Source: Peptococcaceae bacterium (GTDB taxonomy: Bacteria > Bacillota > Peptococcia > Peptococcales > Peptococcaceae). From it: a stretch of DNA of 5,259 bases. This document shows positions 5,239-5,259 of the stretch, piece after piece. The notes under the pieces are model-generated. The model was not told the origin of the DNA, did no database searches, and saw only the letters and a program-made list of their open reading frames with translations. The position numbers and the translations under genes are program-made. How positions within the stretch are numbered: position 1 is the first letter of the stretch; each line of letters begins with the position of its first letter. The stretch lies in NCBI GenBank assembly GCA_017622155.1, contig JAGARS010000212.1:1-5259 (forward strand), read 5' to 3'.

Positions 5239-5259
5239 CATTTATTTATAAGACAGGTA

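Noticed and set aside
4924..5241. Open frame of 105 codons on the - strand upstream of glnA
   Set aside because: It reads through the consensus promoter and both leader hairpins, has a low-complexity AT-rich product with no family resemblance, and overlaps the glnA start region. It lacks a convincing ribosome site.

Overview
The window looks like a low-to-moderate G+C Firmicute of the class Clostridia. The evidence is strong AGGAGG-type ribosome sites, consensus sigma-A promoter elements, U-tailed hairpins, a Gram-positive-style lipoprotein signal on the binding protein, and a glutamine synthetase gene next to an ANTAR regulator gene. Genus and species cannot be told from this stretch.

Left half (1-2915, + strand): positions 1-221 hold a terminator-like hairpin (13-59), a weak promoter candidate and overlapping short dyads. 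Then comes a tightly packed three-gene operon for an ABC importer of the NitT/TauT/SsuABC-ThiXYZ superfamily: ATPase (222-992), permease (982-1824, overlapping the ATPase gene by 11 bases) and lipoprotein binding protein (1836-2915, whose ribosome site overlaps the permease stop codon). The substrate cannot be assigned. No TPP riboswitch or other recognisable riboswitch is seen.

Middle (2916-3090): a convergent intergenic space with one bidirectional terminator hairpin (2968-3007) separating the two operons.

Right half (3091-5259, - strand): glnA (4919 to 3708), a short type I glutamine synthetase relative, followed 32 bases later by an ANTAR-domain regulator (3675 to 3091). The 340 bases upstream of glnA contain no credible gene but are rich in signals: a perfect TTGACA-N17-TATAAT promoter, a transcription start predicted near 5125, and immediately at the RNA 5' end a terminator-like hairpin (5068-5118). 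The 5' arm of that hairpin can instead form a 6-bp stem with the hexaloop AAAGAC (5107-5124). This fits the A1/G4 hexaloop rule for ANTAR-binding RNA hairpins.

The proposed logic is that the ANTAR protein encoded at the end of this operon binds the hexaloop hairpin, prevents termination and turns on glnA together with its own gene. Two features make the pair unusual. The regulator's receiver domain lacks the phosphorylatable aspartate. The glutamine synthetase has Lys where the catalytic flap Glu is expected, lacks the C-terminal tail, and lacks the Arg62-type feedback residue. A signalling circuit between the two is an attractive but untested inference. The glnA half has visibly lower G+C than the transporter half.
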